Source: Acholeplasmataceae bacterium (GTDB taxonomy: Bacteria; Bacillota_I; Bacilli_A; Acholeplasmatales; Acholeplasmataceae). From it: a stretch of DNA of 11,203 bases. Shown here piece by piece: positions 1-7,354 of the stretch. The notes below the pieces were generated by a model. That model made no database searches. It worked only from the letters and a program-made list of their open reading frames with translations, and had not been told where the DNA came from. Every line of letters starts with the position of its first letter. Position 1 is the first letter of the stretch. The translations under genes were made by a program, and so were the position numbers. Where the stretch lies: NCBI GenBank assembly GCA_030656435.1, contig JAUSOA010000145.1, positions 1-11,203 on the forward strand, given 5' to 3'.

Positions 1-210
1 CATTATCGAGGACTTAAAAAAGTAAGCGATCATATATCGCTCGCTTTTTCATGCATGAATATGAAAAAAATGGCATTAAGATTATCAGAACTTGAGTCCA
101 AGTCTTCTGTGATTTCATATATTTTCAGAATTTATAGAAATATAACTCGAAAAATCAAAAATAAAAAGCCAATTTTGAAGTTCAGCAATATACTGGAGTT
201 TCAAAACTAG
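1..210 (+). CDS. IS1182-like transposase, C-terminal fragment (5' end outside window)
   Basis: The frame is open from the first base to TAG at 208-210 and gives 69 residues. It begins HYRGLKKVSDHISLAFSCMNMKKMA, which resembles the C-terminal end of IS1182-type DDE transposases: a Tyr-Arg-Gly run followed by a 'CMNLKK(M/L)A' helix that closes the catalytic core. The residues after about 28 are basic and poorly conserved, as expected for the tail of such proteins. A motif at 214-228 (TTATCAACAGTCTGA) follows the stop; I recall similar motifs just after transposase genes of this family. The catalytic residues lie outside the window, so I cannot tell whether the element is intact. It converges on clpB and shares a terminator with it. 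The family call comes from recognition of the tail only. Confidence 0.7.
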   Translation, partial: HYRGLKKVSDHISLAFSCMNMKKMALRLSELESKSSVISYIFRIYRNITRKIKNKKPILKFSNILEFQN

Positions 211-227
211 CTTTTATCAACAGTCTG

Positions 228-257
228 AAAAAAGTGCACAATTCAGTGCACTTTTTT
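228..257. terminator. Bidirectional terminator between transposase and clpB
   Basis: A 12-bp perfect stem (228-239 with 246-257) closes a 6-nt loop. It has A6 on one flank and T6 on the other, so it can act as an intrinsic terminator on both strands. On the minus strand it begins inside the clpB stop codon (256-258). On the plus strand it follows the transposase stop by 17 nt. Confidence 0.85.
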
Positions 258-2385
258 ACTCTTTAACTATTATATCAAGTTTATTTTCATGAACAATCAT
301 CTTATATTTTTGATGTGGCTCTATTGAACCTTCAATAATTTTAGTAGCTACCAATGTCTCAATATTTCTTTGAATGAATCTCTTTAAAGGTCTTGCTCCA
401 TATTCATCATTAAAACCATTTTGAATTACATATTTTTGAATATCTTCACCAAAATCGATAAAGAGATTTTTCTCGATGAGTCTTTCATGTAAATCATTTA
501 GCATTTTATTTGCTATTTCAATTTGCACTTTCAAACTCAATGCATTAAAGATAATGATTTCATCGATGCGATTAATGAATTCTGGCTTAAATCTTTCCTT
601 GACTAAACGCATTACTTCCTTTTGAGCTTCCTTTTCATAGCTTAACAAAAACTCGCTACCAATATTGGATGTCAAAATAATGATGGTATTCTTAAAATCC
701 ACTGTACGACCTTGGTTATCTGTTAGTCGTCCATCCTCTAGGATTTGAAGAAGGATATTGAATACCTCTGGGTGTGCCTTTTCGACTTCATCAAATAATA
801 CAATAGAATAAGGTTTTCTTCGAACTGCTTCAGTGAGTTGTCCACCCTCATCATAGCCTACATACCCTGGAGGAGAACCAATCAATCTAGCAACACTATG
901 GGACTCCATGTATTCACTCATGTCCATCCGAATGATTTGATGCTCACTATCAAATAATGCTTCAGCAAGTGATCTTGCAACCTCAGTTTTTCCGACTCCT
1001 GTAGGTCCTAAGAAGAGGAAGGAACCAATAGGTCTATTTTCATCCTTAATCCCTGCGCGTTGTCTAATGATGGCATCACTAATCAATCGTAGAGCGTGAT
1101 CTTGTCCAATCACTCGTTTTTTGAGTGTAGATTCGAGTTGTAGAAGCTTTTCTCTGTCTCCTGACATTAGCTTAGATATCGGGATATGAGTCCATTTTGA
1201 GACGATTTCAGCAATACTTTCCTCTGAAACAATTTCGGTAAGTAGTTTACCTTCCTTTTGACTTTCTGATGCCATCGTGTTAATTTCTTTTTCTAATAAA
1301 GGAATTTTTGAATATTGAAGCTCAGCTGCCTTCTGATAATTTGAATCATTGAATGCATTTTGAAGATCAAGTCGTAGTTTTTCTAATTCATTTTTCTTCA
1401 CTTTTATTTTATTTAGATGATTTTTTTCAGTTTCCCATTGTTTTCTTAATGTCTTCTCATTTGTTTTTAAGGTTTCAATTTCTTGTTTAATCTTTAGCAA
1501 TCTATCCTTTGAAATCGGATCTGTTTCTTTATCTAGTGCTGTCTTTTCAATTTCTAGTTGCATCATTCTTCGCAGTGCTGTATCGAGTTCAACAGGCATA
1601 GAGTCGATTTCCATACGAATGGAAGCACACGCTTCATCAATTAAATCAATTGCCTTATCTGGTAAGAAGCGATCAGTTATATATCTGTTGGATAAAGTAG
1701 CAGAAGCAATAATTGCAGGGTCGGAGATATGGACACCATGATGTGCTTCAAATCTTGATTTAAGTCCTCTAAGAATACTAATTGTATCTTCAACGGTTGG
1801 CTCATCTATTGCAACCTTTTGAAAGCGTCTTTCTAACGCACTGTCCTTTTCAATATATTTCCGGTACTCATTTAAGGTTGTTGCACCTACGCAATGCAAT
1901 TCTCCTCTAGCAAGCATAGGCTTTAGCATATTGGATGCATCCATTGCACCATCTGCTCGACCTGCACCAACTATGGTATGTAATTCATCAATGAATAGAA
2001 TAATTTCTCCATTGGATTCTTTGATTTTATTCAGCACAGCCTTAAGTCTTTCCTCAAACTCACCACGAAATTTAGCTCCTGCGACTAAAGCTGCTAAATC
2101 AAGTTCATAGATAATCTTATTTTGCAGCCCTAAAGGAACGTCCTTATCAACGATACGTCTTGCAAGACCCTCAACAATCGCTGTTTTACCAACACCAGGT
2201 TCTCCAATTAAAACAGGATTGTTTTTCGTTTTTCTAGATAATATTTTAATAACTCGACGAATTTCTTCCTCGCGTCCGATGACTGGGTCTATCTTACCCT
2301 CTTTGACAGCTTCAACAATATTTCTTCCAAACTTATCTAAAACCTTTGGGTCTTTACTGTAGTCATCCATTTGTGTAAAGTTCAT
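256..2385 (-). CDS. clpB: ClpB disaggregase lacking the N-terminal domain
   Basis: This is an AAA+ hexameric chaperone that pulls polypeptides out of aggregates, normally with DnaK/DnaJ/GrpE. The 709 residues hold NBD1 (Walker A GEPGVGKT 61-68, Walker B LFIDE 130-134, KFRGEFEER pore loop near 105-113, RRF arginine finger 186-188), then the middle coiled coil at about 265-376. NBD2 follows (Walker A GPTGVGKT 460-467, GYVGYDEGG pore loop 507-515, Walker B VLFDE 529-533, FINRID 603-608, sensor-2 GARPLKR 663-669). Full-length ClpB is about 860 residues. Here the roughly 145-residue substrate-binding N-domain is absent, as in mollicute ClpB and in the short ClpB isoform of other bacteria. The frame is open farther upstream, but GGAGG (2392-2396) sits 6 nt before the ATG at 2385 and the promoter lies inside the extension, so that extension is not coding. 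The start could be the adjacent ATG at 2388. Confidence 0.97.
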   Translation of the reverse strand: MNFTQMDDYSKDPKVLDKFGRNIVEAVKEGKIDPVIGREEEIRRVIKILSRKTKNNPVLIGEPGVGKTAIVEGLARRIVDKDVPLGLQNKIIYELDLAALVAGAKFRGEFEERLKAVLNKIKESNGEIILFIDELHTIVGAGRADGAMDASNMLKPMLARGELHCVGATTLNEYRKYIEKDSALERRFQKVAIDEPTVEDTISILRGLKSRFEAHHGVHISDPAIIASATLSNRYITDRFLPDKAIDLIDEACASIRMEIDSMPVELDTALRRMMQLEIEKTALDKETDPISKDRLLKIKQEIETLKTNEKTLRKQWETEKNHLNKIKVKKNELEKLRLDLQNAFNDSNYQKAAELQYSKIPLLEKEINTMASESQKEGKLLTEIVSEESIAEIVSKWTHIPISKLMSGDREKLLQLESTLKKRVIGQDHALRLISDAIIRQRAGIKDENRPIGSFLFLGPTGVGKTEVARSLAEALFDSEHQIIRMDMSEYMESHSVARLIGSPPGYVGYDEGGQLTEAVRRKPYSIVLFDEVEKAHPEVFNILLQILEDGRLTDNQGRTVDFKNTIIILTSNIGSEFLLSYEKEAQKEVMRLVKERFKPEFINRIDEIIIFNALSLKVQIEIANKMLNDLHERLIEKNLFIDFGEDIQKYVIQNGFNDEYGARPLKRFIQRNIETLVATKIIEGSIEPHQKYKMIVHENKLDIIVKE

Positions 2386-2428
2386 CATAGTCCTCCATTG
2401 GCAGTCTAATCTTTCAATTGCCAATATT

Positions 2429-2457
2429 ATTATAAAACAGTTTTTTGGCACTGTCAA
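2429..2457 (-). promoter_or_regulatory. clpB sigma-A promoter
   Basis: Read on the minus strand, a consensus -35 TTGACA (2457-2452) and a consensus -10 TATAAT (2434-2429) are separated by exactly 17 bp. The -35 lies inside the CIRCE operator. Transcription should start near 2422, leaving a leader of about 37 nt that carries the GGAGG site. Confidence 0.92.
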
Positions 2458-2471
2458 TAAATAAGTGCTAA
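2445..2471. promoter_or_regulatory. CIRCE operator (HrcA binding site)
   Basis: TTGGCACTG, a 9-bp spacer and AAGTGCTAA match the CIRCE consensus TTAGCACTC-N9-GAGTGCTAA, with one deviation in each outer arm pair. It covers the clpB -35 box, so HrcA bound here should block clpB transcription until heat or misfolding stress. It also ends just upstream of the -35 of the divergent phosphatase gene. Confidence 0.9.
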
Positions 2472-2472
2472 A

Positions 2473-2502
2473 TTTACATATTATAACTTCATGTGATACA
2501 AT
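2473..2502 (+). promoter_or_regulatory. Promoter of the protein tyrosine phosphatase gene
   Basis: An extended -10 TGATACAAT (2494-2502) follows a -35-like TTTACA (2473-2478) with an 18-bp spacer. Transcription should start near 2509, about 40 nt before the ATG. The -35 begins 2 bp after the CIRCE element. Confidence 0.65.
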
Positions 2503-2550
2503 ATATTTAGTTGAGAATAAATAAATATTAAAACAAAATGAGGGCACATT

Positions 2551-3009
2551 ATGATTAAGGTACTATTTGTATGTTTAGGTAATATTTGTAGGTCTCCGAT
2601 GGCAGAGGGAATGCTTAAAAAAATGGTCAATGATCATGGATTAGAATCAAAAATACATATTGAATCTAGGGCGACTTCAACATGGGAGAAGGGAAACCCT
2701 CCACACCCTGGAACAAGAAAGATATTGGAGCGAATTGGTGCAGATTATAAAGGGAAAGTTTCAACACAAATAACAGAAACTGATTTTCATGAGTTTGACT
2801 ATATCATTGGAATGGACCATGAGAATATCAAGTATTTAAATACTCACGCAGGCATCCATTCAAATAAGATTTATCTCTTGAGAGATATTGATTCGAACAC
2901 GAAGGATCAAATAATACCGGATCCCTATTTTTCAGGAGAACACGAAAAAACCTTTTTATTACTTGAAGAGCCATTGAAACTTTGGTTAGAGAAGCTTAAA
3001 AATGAATAA
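2551..3009 (+). CDS. Low-molecular-weight protein tyrosine phosphatase
   Basis: The product is a 152-residue cytosolic phosphatase of the LMW-PTP family, the usual family length. The P-loop C-x5-R-S is CLGNICRS at 8-15, with Cys8 the expected nucleophile and Arg14 the phosphate binder. The DPYF motif at 124-127 supplies the conserved general acid (Asp124). The segment ATSTWEKGNPPHPGT (41-55) is also typical of the family. A GAGGG site (2540-2544) precedes the ATG by 6 nt. It is divergent from clpB across a shared regulatory region and followed by the tRNA-Cys promoter. Family members dephosphorylate tyrosine (in some firmicutes also arginine) phosphoproteins. The substrate here is not shown by sequence; no tyrosine kinase gene is nearby. 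Confidence 0.95.
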   Translation: MIKVLFVCLGNICRSPMAEGMLKKMVNDHGLESKIHIESRATSTWEKGNPPHPGTRKILERIGADYKGKVSTQITETDFHEFDYIIGMDHENIKYLNTHAGIHSNKIYLLRDIDSNTKDQIIPDPYFSGEHEKTFLLLEEPLKLWLEKLKNE

Positions 3010-3017
3010 GTTTTGTA

Positions 3018-3047
3018 TTGACTTTTTATCCATTAAAAAGTTATAAT
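3018..3047 (+). promoter_or_regulatory. tRNA-Cys promoter
   Basis: TTGACT (3018-3023) and TATAAT (3042-3047) are separated by 18 bp and lie 15 bp before the tRNA 5' end. They start right after the phosphatase stop codon. Confidence 0.8.
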
Positions 3048-3062
3048 GATATAGCATGTTAA

Positions 3063-3136
3063 GGCCTCATAGCCAAGTGGTAAGGCAAGGCACTGCAACT
3101 GCCTGATCATCGGTTCAAATCCGTTTGAGGCCTCCA
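3063..3136 (+). tRNA. tRNA-Cys (anticodon GCA)
   Basis: A full cloverleaf can be drawn. The acceptor GGCCTCA (3063-3069) pairs with TGAGGCC (3126-3132). The D stem is GCC/GGC. The anticodon stem AGGCA/TGCCT carries loop CTGCAAC with anticodon GCA at 3095-3097. The T loop is TTCAAAT. The discriminator is T (3133), the U73 identity base for cysteinyl-tRNA synthetase, and CCA (3134-3136) is encoded. One T-stem pair is a T-T mismatch (ATCGG/CCGTT), which is unusual. Confidence 0.97.
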
Positions 3137-3150
3137 ACTTATCATGTTAC

Positions 3151-3183
3151 AAACGTTTAATGAGTCAATCATTAAGCGTTTTT
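3151..3183 (+). terminator. Terminator after tRNA-Cys
   Basis: A 13-bp stem with one G-T wobble (3151-3163 with 3169-3181) closes a 5-nt loop and ends in a T run up to 3183. It lies 15 nt after the tRNA CCA end. Confidence 0.85.
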
Positions 3184-3212
3184 CTTATTACTAGAGCTTT
3201 AACTATTATTGC

Positions 3213-3250
3213 TTGACATATTAGGTTTTTAAGCTGTTTTGGTGTACAAT
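3213..3250 (+). promoter_or_regulatory. Tentative promoter of the NYN/Smr/DUF3137 genes
   Basis: A consensus TTGACA (3213-3218) and a good -10, TACAAT (3245-3250), are both present, but 26 bp separate them, too far to form one standard promoter. The -10 may work with a weak TTAGGT at 3221-3226. A promoter is expected because the tRNA terminator lies just upstream. Confidence 0.35.
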
Positions 3251-3325
3251 TATAGTGTATATGAGATAGTAAATTCAATTCGATACCAAAAAAATAAGTG
3301 TTTTAAATAAACATTAGGAGGAAAC

Positions 3326-4237
3326 ATGGAAAAACCAGAATACAAAATAGCTTTAATGATTGACTCAGAGAATGTATCACACAAATATATAAAGTCAGTT
3401 ATGAATGAAATAGCGAAATACGGAAAAATCGTAATCGCGAGATTTTATGGGGATATCAACAATTTATCTAAAGATTGGCATAAGACAGCACAGGATAACG
3501 CAATTAAGCCAGTGCATCAATATAATGTAGCAATTGGTAAAAATGCAGCAGATATGGCAATGGCTTTGGATGCGCAAGAAATGATGTATCAAGAAAAAGT
3601 AAATGCATTTTTTCTTGTCACCTCAGACTCTGATTTCACACCACTTGCAGTCAAATTAAGAGAAGGTGGAATGCACGTTATTGGTGTCGGCAACGAGAAA
3701 AAGGTTACTCAAGCCTTTAGATCTTCATGTAATGAGTTTAAATATTTTGAATATCTTAATGACGAAGATGATTTTGAAACCACAGAATCCATTGAAAAAA
3801 CCGCTACAACTAGCCAAGAAATTGGTCAAATGATCAAAAGTATTATTATAGAAAATGGTGCGGATAACAAAATACAACTCAGTAGATTAGGCGATATTCT
3901 AGTCAATCGTTTCTCAGATTTTGACTCAAGAAAGTATGGTCATAAGACACTATCAAGTCTTGTCAGTTCACTGAGTGGCCTTTCCTTATCTCAGGAAAAG
4001 ACAACCACTTTCGTGAATTTTAGCTCCAAACTCTCTATGAAAGATATTTCGAAAGCAATTGTTGAAATCATTTCAAAGAACAAGAGCAAAGAAATGATAT
4101 TAACTAAAGTCAAACAAGAACTCGAAAAGAAATATCCTGAATTTAATTATCAAGAATTGGGATTTACAAGATTCTCTAAGCTTGTAAGCAGCATTGAAGA
4201 CGTTACTGTTAAAAGTAATTCAGCAAAGCTTAAGTAG
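3326..4237 (+). CDS. NYN-domain putative RNA nuclease with tandem LOTUS/OST-HTH domains
   Basis: The 303-residue protein starts with a NYN (PIN-like, LabA/DUF88) domain at about 5-145. Its acidic metal-binding motifs are visible: MIDSEN (11-16), the KNAADMAMALDA helix (72-83, Asp77) and TSDSDF (99-104). PIN-like folds of this kind are metal-dependent ribonucleases or RNA-binding relatives. An acidic linker (145-160) leads to two winged-helix segments of LOTUS/OST-HTH type at about 165-225 and 237-297, which bind RNA or G-quadruplexes in characterised members. AGGAGG (3316-3321) precedes the ATG by 4 nt. The Smr-like gene starts 2 nt after the stop, so the two are almost certainly co-transcribed. 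The domain order NYN-LOTUS is common in uncharacterised bacterial proteins. Activity and RNA target are inferred only. Confidence 0.85.
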   Translation: MEKPEYKIALMIDSENVSHKYIKSVMNEIAKYGKIVIARFYGDINNLSKDWHKTAQDNAIKPVHQYNVAIGKNAADMAMALDAQEMMYQEKVNAFFLVTSDSDFTPLAVKLREGGMHVIGVGNEKKVTQAFRSSCNEFKYFEYLNDEDDFETTESIEKTATTSQEIGQMIKSIIIENGADNKIQLSRLGDILVNRFSDFDSRKYGHKTLSSLVSSLSGLSLSQEKTTTFVNFSSKLSMKDISKAIVEIISKNKSKEMILTKVKQELEKKYPEFNYQELGFTRFSKLVSSIEDVTVKSNSAKLK

Positions 4238-4239
4238 AT

Positions 4240-4575
4240 ATGAAGAGTTTTGACATCAAGAGTGATATGCCTTTAGTCTCTGAAGCTGGAAAAAGACTTG
4301 CGACAATTATAAGAAATTGTACAGGAAAAGATAAGGTCATCAAAATAGTTCATGGATATGGATCCTCTGGAGTTGGAGGATCGATTAAGGCTGCAGTACA
4401 TAAATCCTTGCGCAGTAAGGTTTCTAGAGGAGAAATCAGAGCCTTTATTCCAGGAGAAGCTTTTTCTGAGATGATGGGATTTGATGAAGCGATAAAAACA
4501 TACAGCAATTTGATCCAATCAGATTCAGACTATAAAAAAATGAATGATGGTATTACCTATATAATTCTCAAATAG
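4240..4575 (+). CDS. Small Smr-like domain protein
   Basis: The 111-residue product resembles a stand-alone Smr (small MutS-related) domain. It has an N-terminal 'FDI' strand and helix (4-26), the signature loop HGYGSSGVGGSIK (38-50, compare HGxGxGxLR), and a final strand NDGITYIILK (102-111) matching the family's last beta strand. Smr domains bind nucleic acid, and several are endonucleases that cut RNA or branched DNA. The usual LDLH motif is not clear and Lys replaces the loop's terminal Arg, so this is a divergent member. It starts 2 nt after the NYN gene stop without a strong ribosome binding site, suggesting translational coupling. Pairing two candidate nucleic-acid-processing domains suggests a joint RNA role; that is inference. 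Confidence 0.75.
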   Translation: MKSFDIKSDMPLVSEAGKRLATIIRNCTGKDKVIKIVHGYGSSGVGGSIKAAVHKSLRSKVSRGEIRAFIPGEAFSEMMGFDEAIKTYSNLIQSDSDYKKMNDGITYIILK

Positions 4576-4587
4576 GGGTGGGAACTT

Positions 4588-5406
4588 ATGACAATAGAAC
4601 AATTACAAAAAAGAAAAGAAAATCTTGATAAATTATTTGTTATTATTATTGTTTTATTTATTATGGCAATTGCTATTGGTTTTGCTGTTCATTGGGTATT
4701 TTTAATTGCATTTATGATTTTTCTTTGTATAATTCCACACCAAAATGCATACAAAAAACTGATTCTTGAGTTCAAGAATCACCATATAAGAAAAATGATT
4801 GATTCAATCATTCCAGGATTAACTTATATTCCTGAAAAAGGATTCGATGAAGAAATGGTATTTGAATCCAAAGTGTTAAGAAAGTTTACAACCTTTCAAA
4901 GTGAAGATTATTTATCTGGTATCATTCAAGGTAAAAACTTCGAATCAGCAGATGTTCATATTGTACAAGTGGTATCTAACGGTAAAACGACCACTCGGAT
5001 AACAAGATTTTTAGGTAGGCTTTTCATTGTCGATTTCCAAAAGAAATTCGAACATGATGTTTATATATCAACAGATAAAACTCATAATCAATCCATTTTT
5101 TCTGAAGATAAAAAAGTTAAAACAGAATCGATTGAGTTTAACAAACAGTTCCATGTATTTTCAGAGTCAAAGCATTCTGCCTTTTATCTACTAACACCAC
5201 GCTTTATGGAGAAGATAGAAGCATTTTCAAAAATTGCCAAGCATGTCATGTTTGCCTTTAAGGATCATAAAGCATACATTGCTGTACATACAGAAAGAGA
5301 TGCTTTCAATCTAAAGTTTGATGACATAATTGATGAAAACTATATTGAATTCGTAAAAGTAGAATTGAAGCTTTTAGAAGACCTAATCGCATTTGTTCCT
5401 CAATAA
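4588..5406 (+). CDS. DUF3137 membrane protein
   Basis: The 272-residue protein has two closely spaced N-terminal membrane segments (about 16-34 and 35-50) and a cytosolic domain matching DUF3137. Recognisable features are YIPEKGFDEE (80-89), the SEDYLSGIIQGKNFESADVH segment (105-124), GRLFIVDF (143-150), an 'FHVFSES' strand (188-194) and YLLTPRFMEKI (200-210). Proteins of this family are often called Galanin-like in databases, but their function is unknown and nothing here gives one. A purine-rich AGGGGTGGG (4574-4582) precedes the ATG by 5 nt and overlaps the Smr stop. It is the last gene of the three-gene unit. Confidence 0.85.
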   Translation: MTIEQLQKRKENLDKLFVIIIVLFIMAIAIGFAVHWVFLIAFMIFLCIIPHQNAYKKLILEFKNHHIRKMIDSIIPGLTYIPEKGFDEEMVFESKVLRKFTTFQSEDYLSGIIQGKNFESADVHIVQVVSNGKTTTRITRFLGRLFIVDFQKKFEHDVYISTDKTHNQSIFSEDKKVKTESIEFNKQFHVFSESKHSAFYLLTPRFMEKIEAFSKIAKHVMFAFKDHKAYIAVHTERDAFNLKFDDIIDENYIEFVKVELKLLEDLIAFVPQ

Positions 5407-5428
5407 CAACCTCTAGGGTTGTTTTTTT
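5405..5428 (+). terminator. Terminator of the NYN-Smr-DUF3137 unit
   Basis: AACAACC (5405-5411) pairs with GGTTGTT (5417-5423) around a 5-nt loop and runs into seven T's. The stem starts in the DUF3137 stop codon. Confidence 0.85.
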
Positions 5429-5440
5429 AATGTGTTTGCG

Positions 5441-5449
5441 TGGTAAAAT
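5441..5449 (+). promoter_or_regulatory. Extended -10 promoter of corA
   Basis: TGGTAAAAT (5441-5449) is an extended -10 (TGn plus TAAAAT). The only -35 candidate, TTGTTT near 5419-5424, overlaps the preceding terminator and has long spacing. Expected start is near 5456, giving a leader of about 20 nt with AGGAGG. Confidence 0.55.
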
Positions 5450-5474
5450 ATAAATAATCATTAGGAGGAATAAT

Positions 5475-6485
5475 ATGAATATATCAAACTACTTCAAACC
5501 AAAAACAATGATTTACACCGGAAAGCATGTCAAAACGCCAACTTCAATCAAACACTATGCTTATGATGGACAAAATCTAAAAATTAACTCCGACTTTAAG
5601 TCAAACAAAGACTTAAAGAATTATATTCAAATTGTAGGTTTATCAAACGTTGAAGAAATAGCAATCATTAAAGAGCATTACAATATCGACTCATTAATTC
5701 TTGAGGATGTTTTTAATGTCAACCAACGAAACAAAATTGAGGTTGTTGATAATTCTTTATTTGGTGTCTTCCATGTCGAATATCTAGAAAACGATTATGT
5801 AAAGGAAGACTATATGAGTTTGCTAATGATCGAAAATACAATCATCACATTCCATGAAACCGAACCTATATTTTTGAAACCTCTAGAATCTTTATTTAAT
5901 GAACATAAAGAACTCAGAGAAAAATCAATAGATTATTTACTATTTCAAATATTAGATATCATAACTGATAATCATTTAGATGTTTTTGATGAACTTGATA
6001 CAGCAATTGCTATATTTGAAGCTGAAATACTTGAAACAAAAGATGTTGAACAAGAAGATGTTTATCTTGTTAGAAAAAACATGCTGAAATTAAAAAATAA
6101 TGTAACACCTATTTTTGAACAGTTAGACAAAATACTATTTAAAAATCAAACTTTGTTCAATCCATCAAATAAACTCTATTATGAAGATTTAAAGGACCAC
6201 CTACAGCGCTTAGATGGTAGAATCAATCAGTCACGTGAAGTGATGAGAAATCTATTAGACTTGCATATGAATAATCAATCCACAAAAATGAACAAGATTA
6301 TGGCAACTCTGACTTTGTTTTCAGCTATTTTCATCCCACTATCCTTTTTAACTGGTTTTTTCGGAATGAATTTTATTCACTTTGGTATCCTTGCTTATAA
6401 TCAAGCAGTATTGATATTTTCCATCATGTGTTTTGTAATTGCGGTATCAATGGTCTTGTTTTTTAAGAAAAAGAAATGGTTTTAG
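5475..6485 (+). CDS. corA: CorA-family divalent cation transporter
   Basis: This is an inner-membrane pentameric Mg2+ (possibly Co2+/Ni2+) channel of 336 residues. The large N-terminal cytosolic domain (1-270) carries the long stalk helix (about 190-275). Two C-terminal membrane helices follow (about 276-296 and 308-330), and the polypeptide ends in a basic tail, KKKKWF. The CorA signature GMN is at 297-299 (FFGMNF). The residues after it (IHFGILAYN) lack the acidic 'MPE' loop of classical CorA, so the extracellular entrance differs and the ion specificity is uncertain. AGGAGG (5464-5469) lies 5 nt before the ATG. It stands alone, with its own promoter and terminator. No M-box-like leader is possible because the leader is only about 20 nt. 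Confidence 0.93.
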   Translation: MNISNYFKPKTMIYTGKHVKTPTSIKHYAYDGQNLKINSDFKSNKDLKNYIQIVGLSNVEEIAIIKEHYNIDSLILEDVFNVNQRNKIEVVDNSLFGVFHVEYLENDYVKEDYMSLLMIENTIITFHETEPIFLKPLESLFNEHKELREKSIDYLLFQILDIITDNHLDVFDELDTAIAIFEAEILETKDVEQEDVYLVRKNMLKLKNNVTPIFEQLDKILFKNQTLFNPSNKLYYEDLKDHLQRLDGRINQSREVMRNLLDLHMNNQSTKMNKIMATLTLFSAIFIPLSFLTGFFGMNFIHFGILAYNQAVLIFSIMCFVIAVSMVLFFKKKKWF

Positions 6486-6515
6486 AAATATAGTTATATA
6501 TATTGAAATCAAATC

Positions 6516-6558
6516 AAAAAAGCTTACATTCGATTTAAGAACCAATGTAAGCTTTTTT
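6516..6558. terminator. Bidirectional terminator between corA and the GntR pair
   Basis: A perfect 15-bp stem (6516-6530 with 6544-6558) closes a 13-nt loop, with A6 and T6 at the stem base. It can end both convergent transcripts. It begins 31 nt after the corA stop and 32 nt past the GntR stop on the other strand. Confidence 0.92.
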
Positions 6559-6589
6559 ATTTTTTAAGAATTATAGAAAACATAAATTG

Positions 6590-7354
6590 TTATCTAAAAT
6601 ATTTTTTTATATCATCTTTTTCTAGAATGGAAGGTATTCGGTGTCTTGGAGCACACCATAATTCACTATATTCAATTTGTCTACCAAATTGATCATAAGC
6701 CCGAGTTGTTTCATAATGAATCGGCATATCTTTAGAAATAGTTAATAGTGCTGAAATTTCTTCATTGCTCGAAACAATTCTAAGGCTACGAATCGTTTTA
6801 CTCATAATAATTTTATATTCATTTCTGAAAAACGAATAAAAGAATTTATTTGTCATATCTATCTGATCAAGATTAGGAAATATATCTAATGGGAAATACA
6901 TTTTAATAACAAACAATGGTTGGTTATTTGATTTGTAAAGTCGTGTAAAGTTTACAAGTTCTTGATCTACTGGATATCCAGTTTTTTTAGCTATATCTGA
7001 AGAAACTTTTACAACTACTTTGTTTAAAATGGTAATCTCTGGTGTTTCACCAAGAGATTTTAATGTTTCGTTGACCAAAATCAGCTGATTATGAAATACA
7101 TTTGGATTTGAATTATAAGTTACTTCATAATGGCCATTGATTCTCATAATGAGTGCGATGTCAATAAGCTTTTGATATGCATTCTTTATAGCTACTTTTG
7201 GAACGTTAAGATCTATCGCAAGGTCTTCAATATTTGGGAGAATGTCACCATTTTGAATTTTTAGTTTCATGATTCCAATATAGATATAATCCTTGATTTG
7301 ATCCACTACAGAAACTGTAGATCTTTTATCAATTGCAAACTTAATATCTTTCAT
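6590..7354 (-). CDS. GntR/UTRA-type regulator, divergent DNA-binding domain
   Basis: The 254-residue protein has the HutC/GntR layout: an N-terminal winged helix (about 5-80) and a UTRA effector-binding domain (about 95-245, with LYKSNNQPLFVIKMYFP near 139-155). The winged helix is degenerate compared with its neighbour. The LPTEK..L signature is LPNIEDLAIDL, the recognition helix reads VPKVAIKNAY, and the wing lacks the G-x-G-T turn (RINGHYEV). It may bind a different site, or DNA poorly. The start at 7354 is chosen because AGGAGGT (7364-7370 on this strand) lies 8 nt upstream; the frame extends to 7399 without a better start. It overlaps the end of the upstream regulator gene by 14 nt, so the two are translationally linked. 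Confidence 0.85.
   Translation of the reverse strand: MKDIKFAIDKRSTVSVVDQIKDYIYIGIMKLKIQNGDILPNIEDLAIDLNVPKVAIKNAYQKLIDIALIMRINGHYEVTYNSNPNVFHNQLILVNETLKSLGETPEITILNKVVVKVSSDIAKKTGYPVDQELVNFTRLYKSNNQPLFVIKMYFPLDIFPNLDQIDMTNKFFYSFFRNEYKIIMSKTIRSLRIVSSNEEISALLTISKDMPIHYETTRAYDQFGRQIEYSELWCAPRHRIPSILEKDDIKKYFR

Noticed and set aside
17..49. Hairpin followed by T's, resembling an intrinsic terminator
   Set aside because: It lies inside the open transposase frame and its stem has an A-C mismatch; the true terminator is the perfect hairpin at 228-257.
2386..2547. N-terminal extension of ClpB to 2547
   Set aside because: It would cover the sigma-A promoter, CIRCE and the ribosome binding site; its translation is hydrophobic and unlike any ClpB N-domain.
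4273..4518. Minus-strand frame of 81 codons
   Set aside because: It lies wholly inside the Smr-like gene, has no ribosome binding site and no recognisable product.
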